Below are positions 25,080-33,281 of a stretch of DNA of 50,503 nucleotides, piece by piece. Every line of letters starts with the position of its first letter. Position 1 is the first letter of the stretch. Under the pieces are notes generated by a model. It did no database searches. It was not told the DNA's origin and saw only the letters and a program-made list of their open reading frames with translations. The translations under genes were made by a program, and so were the position numbers. The DNA is from Alphaproteobacteria bacterium 65-37 (GTDB lineage: Bacteria; Pseudomonadota; Alphaproteobacteria; Reyranellales; Reyranellaceae), in the NCBI GenBank assembly GCA_001897995.1, contig MKRV01000211.1:1-50503 (forward strand), written 5' to 3'.

Positions 25080-26777
25080 TTACGCGTCTGCTCGACCACG
25101 CCGCAATAGACGTCCCGGCATTACCGATGTCGAGTGGTTCAAGAGGTCTCGATTGGATTGCCTCACCAAGGTGCCATTCACAACTACGGCCTCAATGCCC
25201 TCTGCGTCGGAAACAAGACGGTCGGCGCCGCTCGGAAGGTCAAAGACCCGGCGAACCTTGCCACTACCGACCGTCCCCGGATCAAACACCACAAGGTCCG
25301 CGGGCATGCCCAAGGCAATCAAGCCGCGATCTGAAAGCCCAAATACTTCGGCCGGACGGCTGGTTAGCATTCGCACGGCCTCTTCCAGCGAAAATGCCGC
25401 TTTCTCACGAACCCAGTAGCCAAGGAGATAGGTCGGCAGGCAGGCATCACAAAGTTGGCTTGCATGGGCGCCAGCGTCCGACAAGCCGATCACTGTGCAC
25501 GAACTCTTCAACAACCCTTCAACTTCGGCCTCGTCATGATTTGCTACCGGCATACGAAAACGTGCGTCCAAATTAGTGGCCAGCGAGAGATCGAGCAGCA
25601 AGTCAGTTGGTTTGACTTTTCGTTCTCGTGAAACCTCTACCAACAGCCGTTCCTCCAACTTGGGGTCGGGGCTGAACTGCGAAATGACCGTCTTTGCGAA
25701 CGCTGACCGGAAGGACTCTCTTGCGCCCCGCTCCATCAAGTCGGCGAATGCATTTCGAAAGCCGGGATCGGCATAGATGCGCCGCTTGCCTTCTTGATCT
25801 GCCGCAGCAACTGGCTTGAACAAGGACATCGGCTCGAAGAGAAAGGGTTGCTTGAGCTGGTAATCAAACATAAGCGCGCGAGGCGTTACTTGCGGGAAGA
25901 TTGGCAATCCCTCCGCCGCCAACTCCTCAGATCGACGAAGCTGTTCTCGGTGATCGCCCGCTCCGAGTGACAGCCCTGTGAGCAATGCCGTCCAGGTGAC
26001 AGGACGACCGGTCGCCCGCGCAATTTCCGCGAATTCTTCCAAGAACAGCTCTTTACCGACGGTCGCTTGGAAAATTCCGCTGCCTACCTCACCTAACACC
26101 TTGGCTAGTGAAATTATCTCCGATACTTCGGCAGCCCGGCTCGGAACCGGCTTTCCGCCGTAGCCTACGTGGGTTGAAGCCTTCGAAGTGGCGAACCCGA
26201 CTGCCCCGGCGACAAGCGCTTCCCGAACCAGTTCACGCATACGCGCTAGTTCGTCGGGCCGCGCCGGCCGTTCGACAGCTTCCTCCCCCATGACGTAAAA
26301 ACGCACGGGCGTATGACCGATGAGAACGCCGACATTGATCGCACTGCCTCGGCGCTCAATCGCGTCGAGGTACTGAGGAAACGATTCAAAGGGCCAACTC
26401 GGCCCAAGCCCAGCCTCCAACGCGTCGACGCTCATGCCCTCGACTTTTTCCAAGGTTCGAAGAATCAGATTGCGATGATCCGGCCGCGTCGGCGCAACGC
26501 CGAAGCCGCAGTTCCCCATCACGACGGTGGTAACGCCATGCCAAGGCGAAATGCTAAGCATCCGGTCCCACATGATCTGAGCATCATAGTGGGTGTGAAT
26601 GTCCACGAAGCCAGGCGCCACGATCAACCCGCTGGCATCGACCGTTTGTCCACCTTTGCCGGATATCTCGCCGATAGCGACAATTCGGCCATCTTTTACG
26701 CCGATGTCGCCGCGGAATCGCTCCCGCCCCGTGCCATCTACAATACTGCCGCCGACAATCTTCAGATCGTAGGTCAT
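25080..26777 (-). CDS. N-acyl-D-amino-acid deacylase-family amidohydrolase
   Basis: This 565-residue metal-dependent amidohydrolase starts at the ATG at 26777, with AGGGGTG upstream; a GTG nine bases earlier is less likely. N-terminal VGGSIVDGTGRERFRGDIGV, metal ligands in GFVDIHTHYDAQ (near residue 65), a late DAGAHASQLCD and C-terminal GMPADLVVFDPGTVG are typical of the D-aminoacylase/dihydroorotase-like group. In catabolic clusters such proteins often hydrolyse amides or cyclic intermediates rather than true D-amino acids. It is transcribed leftward, divergent from the LLM gene at 27089, with operator-like site E between them. Confidence 0.88.
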   Translation of the reverse strand: MTYDLKIVGGSIVDGTGRERFRGDIGVKDGRIVAIGEISGKGGQTVDASGLIVAPGFVDIHTHYDAQIMWDRMLSISPWHGVTTVVMGNCGFGVAPTRPDHRNLILRTLEKVEGMSVDALEAGLGPSWPFESFPQYLDAIERRGSAINVGVLIGHTPVRFYVMGEEAVERPARPDELARMRELVREALVAGAVGFATSKASTHVGYGGKPVPSRAAEVSEIISLAKVLGEVGSGIFQATVGKELFLEEFAEIARATGRPVTWTALLTGLSLGAGDHREQLRRSEELAAEGLPIFPQVTPRALMFDYQLKQPFLFEPMSLFKPVAAADQEGKRRIYADPGFRNAFADLMERGARESFRSAFAKTVISQFSPDPKLEERLLVEVSRERKVKPTDLLLDLSLATNLDARFRMPVANHDEAEVEGLLKSSCTVIGLSDAGAHASQLCDACLPTYLLGYWVREKAAFSLEEAVRMLTSRPAEVFGLSDRGLIALGMPADLVVFDPGTVGSGKVRRVFDLPSGADRLVSDAEGIEAVVVNGTLVRQSNRDLLNHSTSVMPGRLLRRGRADA

Positions 26778-26951
26778 ACCGCGCACCCCTCACCGTGGCT
26801 GAAACGCCCGATCGAGAAGCGCAAGGCGGTCGGCACTCAAACCGCTGCCGAACGATTCACCCTGTTCCCGTCGAAGAAAGATCTCGGCGGTTGCGCTTCA
26901 CACATAAGGCAATCGCCATCCGCTTCCAGATTGGCATTGCACACGGCACAA

Positions 26952-26969
26952 ATTCTAATTAATGCTAGA
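26952..26969. promoter_or_regulatory. Palindromic operator-like site between amidohydrolase and second LLM gene (site E)
   Basis: TTCTA (26952-26956) and TAGAA (26965-26969) are a perfect inverted repeat around eight bases. Its minus-strand core TCTAGCATTAATTAGA aligns with sites B and C. On the minus strand a TTGACT (RC of 26972-26977) lies 5 bp from the TAGCAT, so the site would sit in the spacer of a leftward promoter. The position between two divergent genes would let one regulator control both. The rest of the 311-bp gap 26778-27088 shows nothing I can name. Confidence 0.42.
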
Positions 26970-27088
26970 AATAGTCAAGCATCAAATCAGCGTCTTCGCG
27001 CCTCTTCCAGAGTGAACTTCCGATGGCGCTGCGGAGCATGAAATTTTTTTCGTTGACCTATTGCCCCCACATCTGAGGAAACGCCGCG

Positions 27089-28195
27089 ATGCATGTCGGA
27101 ATGAGCACATTCTTTCAGAACCTGTCGGGTCTGACAGACCGTGAGGTTTACCGTCATGAAGTCGCGATGGCAGATCTCGCTGAACCCCTTGGCTTCGATT
27201 CGATCTGGGCTGCCGAGCATCACTTCGACCACTACACAATGTGCCCCAACGTTGCGCAGTTCCTGACCTATATGGCCGGGCGCACCAAGCGCGTTAAACT
27301 TGGATCTATGGTCATGGTGCTTCCCTGGCACGATCCGGTTCGTCTGGCCGAAGAAGTCTCCGTCCTCGATCACGTTTCCGACGGCAGGGCAATTCTGGGC
27401 ATCGGGCGGGGACTTGGGCGCATCGAATTCGATGGCTTTCGTGCGCCTATGGGCGAGTCCCGTCAGCGATTTGTGGAATACTCTGAGGCGATTCTCAACG
27501 CCTTGGAGACGGGTTGGATCGAGAGCGCAGGCGAGCTTTACCGCCAACCAAGGACAGCGATTCGGCCAACTCCGCACTGCAGCTTCAAGGGACGCGTTTA
27601 CGCTTCAGCGGTATCTCCGGAGTCGGCCCGTATCATGGCCCGGCTAGGCGTCGGTCTTTTGATCATCGCGCAGAAACCTTGGGACAAGACAGTCGCTGAG
27701 CTCAACGCCTATCGTGAAATCTATCGCGAAATTCACAACAACGCAGAACCGCCAAAGCCGATAGTAGCGTGCTTCATCTGTTGCAACGAGGATGCGGCAG
27801 CAGCGAACGCAATGCACGATAAGTACACCCGTGGCTACAGCCGCTCAGCGCTTGATCACTATGAGTTTCACAATGAAGGTCTCGCTGACATCAAAGGATA
27901 CGAGTACTACGGCGCTTTAGCGCAGAACATACGAAAGCACGGCGTCGATGCCTTTGTGAATTTCCTTGCGGACCTGCAGGTACGCGGGACGCCACAGCAG
28001 GTCTACGACCAGATGCTGCAATATCAACATCTCACCGATTGCGCCGGTTTCATTGGGATTTTCAGTTTTGGCGGAATGCCACACGAGATGGCTCAAGCGA
28101 ATATGCGCCTCTTCGCAAGAGAGGTTCTTCCCCGGCTCCAGGGGTTGGAGGTGGGCGCATCGGTTGGAACGCCCCTGGCGATCGCAGCTGAGTAG
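27089..28195 (+). CDS. LLM-class (luciferase-like) flavin-dependent oxidoreductase
   Basis: This 368-residue luciferase-like TIM barrel has SIWAAEHHFDHYTMCPN, LGSMVMVLPWHDPVRLAEE, SDGRAILGIGRGLGRIEFDG and a C-terminal RGTPQQVYDQM. It is a distant paralogue of the protein at 12213, in a different operon. It should be a reduced-flavin monooxygenase or a flavin-dependent hydride-transfer enzyme. No partner reductase is nearby. The SDR gene follows after 3 bp, so the two are translationally close and probably act on consecutive steps. GAGGAAAC precedes the ATG. Confidence 0.88.
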   Translation: MHVGMSTFFQNLSGLTDREVYRHEVAMADLAEPLGFDSIWAAEHHFDHYTMCPNVAQFLTYMAGRTKRVKLGSMVMVLPWHDPVRLAEEVSVLDHVSDGRAILGIGRGLGRIEFDGFRAPMGESRQRFVEYSEAILNALETGWIESAGELYRQPRTAIRPTPHCSFKGRVYASAVSPESARIMARLGVGLLIIAQKPWDKTVAELNAYREIYREIHNNAEPPKPIVACFICCNEDAAAANAMHDKYTRGYSRSALDHYEFHNEGLADIKGYEYYGALAQNIRKHGVDAFVNFLADLQVRGTPQQVYDQMLQYQHLTDCAGFIGIFSFGGMPHEMAQANMRLFAREVLPRLQGLEVGASVGTPLAIAAE

Positions 28196-28198
28196 CCA

Positions 28199-28996
28199 AT
28201 GGTCGACATCGGTCTCGGCGGCAAGTCCGTACTGGTCACGGGCGGCGCGTCCAACATTGGGCGCGCCATCGTGTTTGCCTTGGCCCGGGAAGACGCCAAT
28301 ATCGTCTTTGCCGACATCGACGAAGAGCAGGCACAGCGAACACTGAAGGACGCCACCAAGCAAGGCAAGGGGCGGATCAGCTTCCAAGCAGCGGATGTGA
28401 CAAAGGAAGAAGATGTAGACGCGCTCATCGGGCGCACGATGACCGAACACGGACGCCTCGATGTCCTGGTCAATAACGTCGGATGGGACCGCCCGTCAGC
28501 GTTCGCTAGACAGTCGGCGATGCACTGGCGGCGACTGATCGAGATCAATCTAGTTTCGACGATCTTGTGTACCCAAGCTGCATTGCCCCGGCTTATCGAC
28601 GCCGGTGGGGGCGCGATTGTCTCTGTCAGCTCGGATGCCAGCTTTGGCGAGCCTCGCGAAACAGTCTATGGGGCCGCGAAAGCCGGCGTAAATACTTTCA
28701 TGAAGGCGATTGCAAAGGAGTACGGCCGCCACGGCATCCGGTGCAATGTTGTAGCTCCAGGCCTGATCTTGCCGACGGCCGCAGATGAGATTGGCGCCAG
28801 CAGCCTATGGGTCGGCCGTGATGCCTTCTTTTCCGATGAACAAGTGGAGAAAGCCAGAAAAGTGATTCCTCTCGGCAAGGTTGGCCGAGCCGCCGATATT
28901 GCCAATGCGGTGCTGTTCTTCGCCTCACCCGGCATGGCTGGACATATCTCCGGGCAAGTGTTGAGCGTGAGCGGCGGTTATGCGACCCCAGGCTGA
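28199..28996 (+). CDS. Short-chain dehydrogenase/reductase (BadH-related)
   Basis: This 265-residue SDR has TGGASNIG (14-21), DADIDEE after the second strand suggesting NAD, NNVGWD near 93, a catalytic Ser in VSVSSDASFG and Tyr/Lys in VYGAAKAG, and ends ISGQVLSVSGGYATPG. Its overall pattern resembles BadH and other ring-hydroxyacyl-CoA dehydrogenases, with a longer substrate loop between PGLILPTAADE and KVIPLGKVG. It probably oxidises a hydroxyl formed by the oxygenases. It lies 3 bp after the LLM gene and 15 bp before the monooxygenase gene. Confidence 0.88.
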   Translation: MVDIGLGGKSVLVTGGASNIGRAIVFALAREDANIVFADIDEEQAQRTLKDATKQGKGRISFQAADVTKEEDVDALIGRTMTEHGRLDVLVNNVGWDRPSAFARQSAMHWRRLIEINLVSTILCTQAALPRLIDAGGGAIVSVSSDASFGEPRETVYGAAKAGVNTFMKAIAKEYGRHGIRCNVVAPGLILPTAADEIGASSLWVGRDAFFSDEQVEKARKVIPLGKVGRAADIANAVLFFASPGMAGHISGQVLSVSGGYATPG

Positions 28997-29011
28997 ACGA
29001 AAGGCGGAAGC

Positions 29012-30457
29012 GTGAGCAAGCGTTTTGCGATCATCGGTGCGGGCATGTCGGGCATCCTGACGGCCATCAAGCTCAAGCAGCGTGGCATCCGGGACTTCGC
29101 GGTCTACGAGAAGGCCGGCGGGTTGGGCGGTACCTGGCGGGACAACACCTATCCCGGCCTGTCCTGCGACGTGCCGAGCCACGTCTATGCCTATTCCTTC
29201 GAGCTGAAGGCCGACTGGTCGCACCGCTTCTCGCCAGGCGCAGAAATCCAAGGTTATTTCGAGGGCGTGGCGAAGAAGTACGAACTCGACAGCCACTTCC
29301 GCTTCAACAGCGAGATCGTACGCGCGGAGTATCGCGACGGGCGCTGGCATCTCTCGATCAAGGGAGGTGCCACCGATGTCGTGGATTTCGTCATCTGTGC
29401 CACCGGGGTGCTGCATCACCCGGCCTATCCCGACATCCCGGGACTCGGCGACTTCGAGGGCGCTTGCTTCCATTCCGCGCGCTGGGATCATTCCGTGCCG
29501 CTCGAGGGCAAGCGGATCGGGATCATCGGTACCGGCTCGACGGCGATCCAGATCGTACCGGCTCTGGCCGATACCGTGTCGAAGCTGACGCTCTTTCAGC
29601 GCACCGCGCAGTGGATTCTACCGCTCGCCAACCCCGCCTATAGCGAGGCCGAGAAGGCGATGTACCACACCTCCCCGGAGCGGCTGCAGCAATCTTACGA
29701 TTTCTGGTCGGCGCGCTTCGTTGATACCTTCGCGCGCGCCGTAATCGGCGACCAGGACGAGCTGCGGAAGATCGAGGATGCCTGCCGCACCAACCTCGAG
29801 GAGAACGTGGCAGATCCCGAGCTGCGGCGGCGACTGACGCCCAACTATCGCGCCACCTGCAAGCGGCTGATCATGTCGGACACGTTCTATCCGGCGATGC
29901 AGAAACCCAGTGTCGCGCTGGTGACCGACGGCATCGACCGGATCGAGGCGGGTGGCGTGCGGACCAAGGACGGTGTCCTGCATGAGCTGGACGTGCTCGT
30001 GCTGGCGACCGGCTTCGACGGACATGCCTTCCTGCGGCCGATGGATGTGGTGGGCGAGAGTGGTCGGCGCCTCGCCGACGCCTGGGCGCAGGCCAATGAG
30101 GCCTACCGCTCGGTGGCGGTGCCAGGCTTCCCCAACTTCTTCATGCTGGTCGGTCCCAACAGCCCGATCGGCAATTTCTCGGTAGTCCTGATCTCCGAGA
30201 TTCAGCTGGCCTATATACTGCAGCTCGCCGATTTGGTGCTTGGCGGGAAATGCCGCTCGGTGGCACCGAAGGAGGAAGCGACCCGCCGCTTCAACGTCGC
30301 TCTGCGCGAGGCCATGAAGAACACGGTCTGGGTGACCGGCTGCCGGAGCTGGTACCTCGACCGCAATGGCAATCCCGCGCTGTGGCCCTGGGGCTTCGAG
30401 CGCTTCCGCGAGGAGATGAACTCGCCCGACCTCGCGGACTTCGATTTCGCCGCCTGA
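29012..30457 (+). CDS. Flavin monooxygenase, Baeyer-Villiger type
   Basis: This 481-residue protein has the FAD motif GAGMSG (9-14), a second Rossmann motif for NADPH (GIIGTGSTAIQ, near 170), and between them FEGACFHSARWDH, which fits the Baeyer-Villiger fingerprint FxGxxxHxxxW[PD]. It has GGLGGTWRDNTYPG after the FAD motif, also typical. Such enzymes insert oxygen next to a ketone to make an ester or lactone. The start is GTG, with AAGGCGG upstream. The alpha/beta hydrolase gene 77 bp downstream could cleave the lactone. The gene appears more G+C-rich than those just before it. Confidence 0.9.
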   Translation: MSKRFAIIGAGMSGILTAIKLKQRGIRDFAVYEKAGGLGGTWRDNTYPGLSCDVPSHVYAYSFELKADWSHRFSPGAEIQGYFEGVAKKYELDSHFRFNSEIVRAEYRDGRWHLSIKGGATDVVDFVICATGVLHHPAYPDIPGLGDFEGACFHSARWDHSVPLEGKRIGIIGTGSTAIQIVPALADTVSKLTLFQRTAQWILPLANPAYSEAEKAMYHTSPERLQQSYDFWSARFVDTFARAVIGDQDELRKIEDACRTNLEENVADPELRRRLTPNYRATCKRLIMSDTFYPAMQKPSVALVTDGIDRIEAGGVRTKDGVLHELDVLVLATGFDGHAFLRPMDVVGESGRRLADAWAQANEAYRSVAVPGFPNFFMLVGPNSPIGNFSVVLISEIQLAYILQLADLVLGGKCRSVAPKEEATRRFNVALREAMKNTVWVTGCRSWYLDRNGNPALWPWGFERFREEMNSPDLADFDFAA

Positions 30458-30534
30458 ATTCAACCATTTGCTCGAAGTAGCCTAGGCGCAGAAGGCGCGC
30501 CGATCCGCTCCCAAACCTCTCAAGAAGGCCAGCG

Positions 30535-31446
30535 ATGGATGATCTGACAGCATTGATGTCGTTCCTTCGCAAGCAACCGTCAATGTCTAGCGCGACAGTG
30601 GCGGAACGGCGCGCGGCCTACGACCGCGCCGAACGAGCCTTTACCCTGCCGGCTGGCGCGACGGTTCGACTCTGGGAACGCAATGGATTGATCGGAGAGC
30701 TGGTCGACCCGGAGCACCCAGTCGACGGTCGCACAGTCCTATATCTACACGGCGGCGGATATGTGATCGGATCTCCTCGATCGCATAGACATCTGGCCGC
30801 CGCGATTGCCATTGCGGCAAGTGCCAATGTACTGTTGCTCGATTATCGCCTCGCCCCGGAGCATCCGTTCCCCGCCGCAGTCGACGACGCCGTCGCCACG
30901 TATCGCCTACTTCTCCAGGATACCGGATCTCAGCGATTGGCCGTTGTGGGCGACTCGGCCGGAGGCGGCCTCACTGTGGCGACATTAGTCGCCGCCCTTA
31001 GTGCCGGTGATGCCATGCCTGCAGCCGCGGTCTGTTTATCTCCTTGGGTCGATTTGACGTGCGACACCACTGCACCGCCCCCCGCTACAATTGACGATCC
31101 ACTCGTAAAGACTGAAGACATCTTAGCCTACGCTTCGTCCTATCTTGGAGCCATTCCGGCAACCCATCCCTTGGCATCACCACGGTTCGCGGATCTTCGC
31201 GGCCTGCCTCCAATGTTGATACACGCAAGCACTTCCGAAATGCTGGCGCCTGACTCGATGCGGCTGGCCGAAGCAGCGCGAGTTGCAGGCGTAGACGTCA
31301 CTTTGGAAATGTTTGAGGGTGTCCCTCACGTTTGGCATTGGTTCTGGCCACGCCTTGAAACGGCAAAAGTTGCTATTGCAAAGGTCGGCACGTTTCTCGA
31401 CGACCATTTGGATGGAGGCAATAGGCAGCAACGCAAACTGAAATAA
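30535..31446 (+). CDS. Alpha/beta hydrolase, hormone-sensitive-lipase family
   Basis: This 303-residue esterase has the HSL-family oxyanion motif LHGGGYVIGS (HGGG 72-75), the nucleophile elbow GDSAGGG with Ser141, an Asp in SEMLAPDSMRLAE and the catalytic His in GVPHVWHWF. The family hydrolyses short-chain esters and lactones. Following the Baeyer-Villiger-type monooxygenase on the same strand, it is a natural candidate to open the ester or lactone made by that enzyme. No signal peptide, so it is cytoplasmic. The thiolase-like gene begins 12 bp downstream after GAGGAGG. Confidence 0.9.
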   Translation: MDDLTALMSFLRKQPSMSSATVAERRAAYDRAERAFTLPAGATVRLWERNGLIGELVDPEHPVDGRTVLYLHGGGYVIGSPRSHRHLAAAIAIAASANVLLLDYRLAPEHPFPAAVDDAVATYRLLLQDTGSQRLAVVGDSAGGGLTVATLVAALSAGDAMPAAAVCLSPWVDLTCDTTAPPPATIDDPLVKTEDILAYASSYLGAIPATHPLASPRFADLRGLPPMLIHASTSEMLAPDSMRLAEAARVAGVDVTLEMFEGVPHVWHWFWPRLETAKVAIAKVGTFLDDHLDGGNRQQRKLK

Positions 31447-31458
31447 GAGGAGGACGTC

Positions 31459-32715
31459 ATGACGATGCCGGCGGAGACCGACACAACGAGTCCGAAATAT
31501 CTGCGCGACAAGTACGCCATCGTCGGCGTCGGCGAGACGGCCTACATGCGCGGCTCGGGCATGACGACCCGCGCGCTCGGCACCTGGGCGGTGCGCAACG
31601 CGATCGAGGATGCCGGCCTGAAACCATCCGACGTCGATGGCATGTTGTCCTACCAATCGGGCGATTCGACCTTCTCGACGTTCATCGCCGGCGACCTCGG
31701 CATCCGGGCCAACTTCTACATGGACGTGTTCGGTGGCGGCTCCTCGACGGAGGCGCTGGTCGGCATGGCGATGGGACTGATCGAGGCCGGCATGTGCAAG
31801 GTCGTGGTGATCTTTCGCGCGATGAACGGCTTCTCCCAGGTCCGTATCGGCGGCACCGGCGCGCGCGCGGTGGCGCCCGTGTCGGGCGACATGCTGCACA
31901 GCCGCGCCTACGGCTGGCAGAGCGCCGGCCAGATGTTCAGCCCGACTTTCATGCGCCACATGTACGATTACGGCACGCGCCCCGAGCAGGTCGCCGCCGT
32001 CAAGGCGATCCACAGCGAGCATGCCTCGAACAATCCCAAGGCCTTCTACAAGGAGCGGGTGAGCGTCGCCGAGGTGCTGGCGAGCCGCATCATCTGCAAG
32101 CCGCTGCATCTGCTCGACTGTTGCGTGGAGACCGACAACGGCACGGCGCTCGTCGTCGCGAGCGCAGAGCGGGCCCGCGACTGCCGCCATCCGCGCACGC
32201 TGATCCGCGGCGTCGTCGGCCGCTGCAGCAAGCCGCGCCTCGACATGCACTACCAGCACGGGCCGATCTCGACCGTCGCCGGCAAGTATGCGCGGGAGAT
32301 CCTGTGGCCCAACGCCGGGGTCGGACCGGAGGATATCGACGCCACCGGCTCGTACGACGCCTTCACCTTCACCACGATGCTGCAGCTCGAGGATTACGGC
32401 TTCTGCAAGAAGGGCGAAGGCGGCGCCTATGTCAGCGACGGCACGATCCGCCTGGGCGGGCGGCGGCCCAACAACACCAGCGGCGGCCATCTGTGCGAGG
32501 GTTATACGCACGGGCTGAACATGGTGATCGAGAACGTGCGCCAGCTGCGCCACGACGCCGACGATTCGTGCCCGGTGGGCCCCGACGGCAAGCGGCAGCA
32601 TACCTACGACTATCGCGAGGGCGGCTGCCGCCAGGTCAAGAAGTGCGAACTGACGGCCAACATGGGCTGGGCCAACCCGGGCACCGGGTCGGCCATGGTG
32701 ATGCGGCGCGACTGA
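31459..32715 (+). CDS. Thiolase-like (SCP2/Ltp-type) protein without the nucleophilic cysteine
   Basis: This 418-residue thiolase-fold protein opens with the family strand YAIVGVGETAYMR. At the place of the thiolase nucleophile it has FGGGSSTEALV (91-101), with Gly/Ser instead of Cys. The C-terminal NTSGGHLCEGYTHG (about 338-352) replaces the GHP of true thiolases. This combination, with a DUF35 protein encoded 17 bp downstream, matches lipid-transfer-type aldolases such as Ltp2 with its DUF35 partner, which release a side chain by retro-aldol cleavage. I infer a C-C lyase rather than a thiolase. The substrate is unknown. Confidence 0.85.
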   Translation: MTMPAETDTTSPKYLRDKYAIVGVGETAYMRGSGMTTRALGTWAVRNAIEDAGLKPSDVDGMLSYQSGDSTFSTFIAGDLGIRANFYMDVFGGGSSTEALVGMAMGLIEAGMCKVVVIFRAMNGFSQVRIGGTGARAVAPVSGDMLHSRAYGWQSAGQMFSPTFMRHMYDYGTRPEQVAAVKAIHSEHASNNPKAFYKERVSVAEVLASRIICKPLHLLDCCVETDNGTALVVASAERARDCRHPRTLIRGVVGRCSKPRLDMHYQHGPISTVAGKYAREILWPNAGVGPEDIDATGSYDAFTFTTMLQLEDYGFCKKGEGGAYVSDGTIRLGGRRPNNTSGGHLCEGYTHGLNMVIENVRQLRHDADDSCPVGPDGKRQHTYDYREGGCRQVKKCELTANMGWANPGTGSAMVMRRD

Positions 32716-32732
32716 GAAGAGGGGACACGTCC

Positions 32733-33254
32733 ATGGCGATCCAGGCCAAATACCTCGACATGCCGCTCGACATCAACGACCTCGATGTCGAGAACCTCGC
32801 CTACTTCAGGCATTGCGCTGCGCATAACTTCCACCTGCAGCGCTGCACCAAGTGCAATCTGCTACGCTATCCGCCGACCACGGCCTGCCCGTGGTGCATG
32901 AACCCGAAGTCCGACTGGGTGCCGGTCGAGGCCAAGGGCGCGGTGCATTCCTACACCGAGGTGCATCACGCCATTCAGCCGGCCTTCAAGAGTCATACGC
33001 CCTATCTGATCCTGGTAGTCGACCTCGATACGCAGAAGGGCCAGCCGAGCGAGCACGAGGCCTTGCGCGTCGTCGGTAACCTCGCTTTGCCGGACGGCAC
33101 GCTGGCGCCGCCGGAGATGGTGCGCCGGGTCGGCATCGGCACACGCCTTCGCATGGTCTTTTCCGACGTGACGCCCGGCCTCGCCCTGCCGCAATGGACC
33201 ATCGACGAGAGCGCAACGCAGCCTGCCAAGCCGTGGCGTTATCCGCAAGAGTGA
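32733..33254 (+). CDS. DUF35 OB-fold protein with zinc ribbon (ChsH2-like)
   Basis: This 173-residue protein has a rubredoxin-like zinc ribbon CTKC-x10-CPWC (near residues 36-53) followed by the OB-fold acyl-CoA-binding domain (GAVHSYTEVHHAIQPAF, RVVGNLALPDG, VGIGTRLRMVFSDV). Such proteins are subunits of thiolase-like or hydratase-like enzymes, as ChsH2 for ChsH1 and Ltp2. Its tight spacing behind the thiolase-like gene implies a heteromeric complex. The ATG at 32733 follows GAGGGG. A longer open frame running upstream through the thiolase gene is a shadow. Confidence 0.9.
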   Translation: MAIQAKYLDMPLDINDLDVENLAYFRHCAAHNFHLQRCTKCNLLRYPPTTACPWCMNPKSDWVPVEAKGAVHSYTEVHHAIQPAFKSHTPYLILVVDLDTQKGQPSEHEALRVVGNLALPDGTLAPPEMVRRVGIGTRLRMVFSDVTPGLALPQWTIDESATQPAKPWRYPQE

Positions 33255-33281
33255 CGATAGGCAGGCATGGGATAGGAAGTT

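Noticed and set aside
31794..33254. A 486-codon frame running through the thiolase-like gene into the DUF35 gene, suggesting a fusion
   Set aside because: The upstream part is a shifted shadow of the thiolase-like gene. Only the last 173 codons, with their own ATG and ribosome-binding site, are real.
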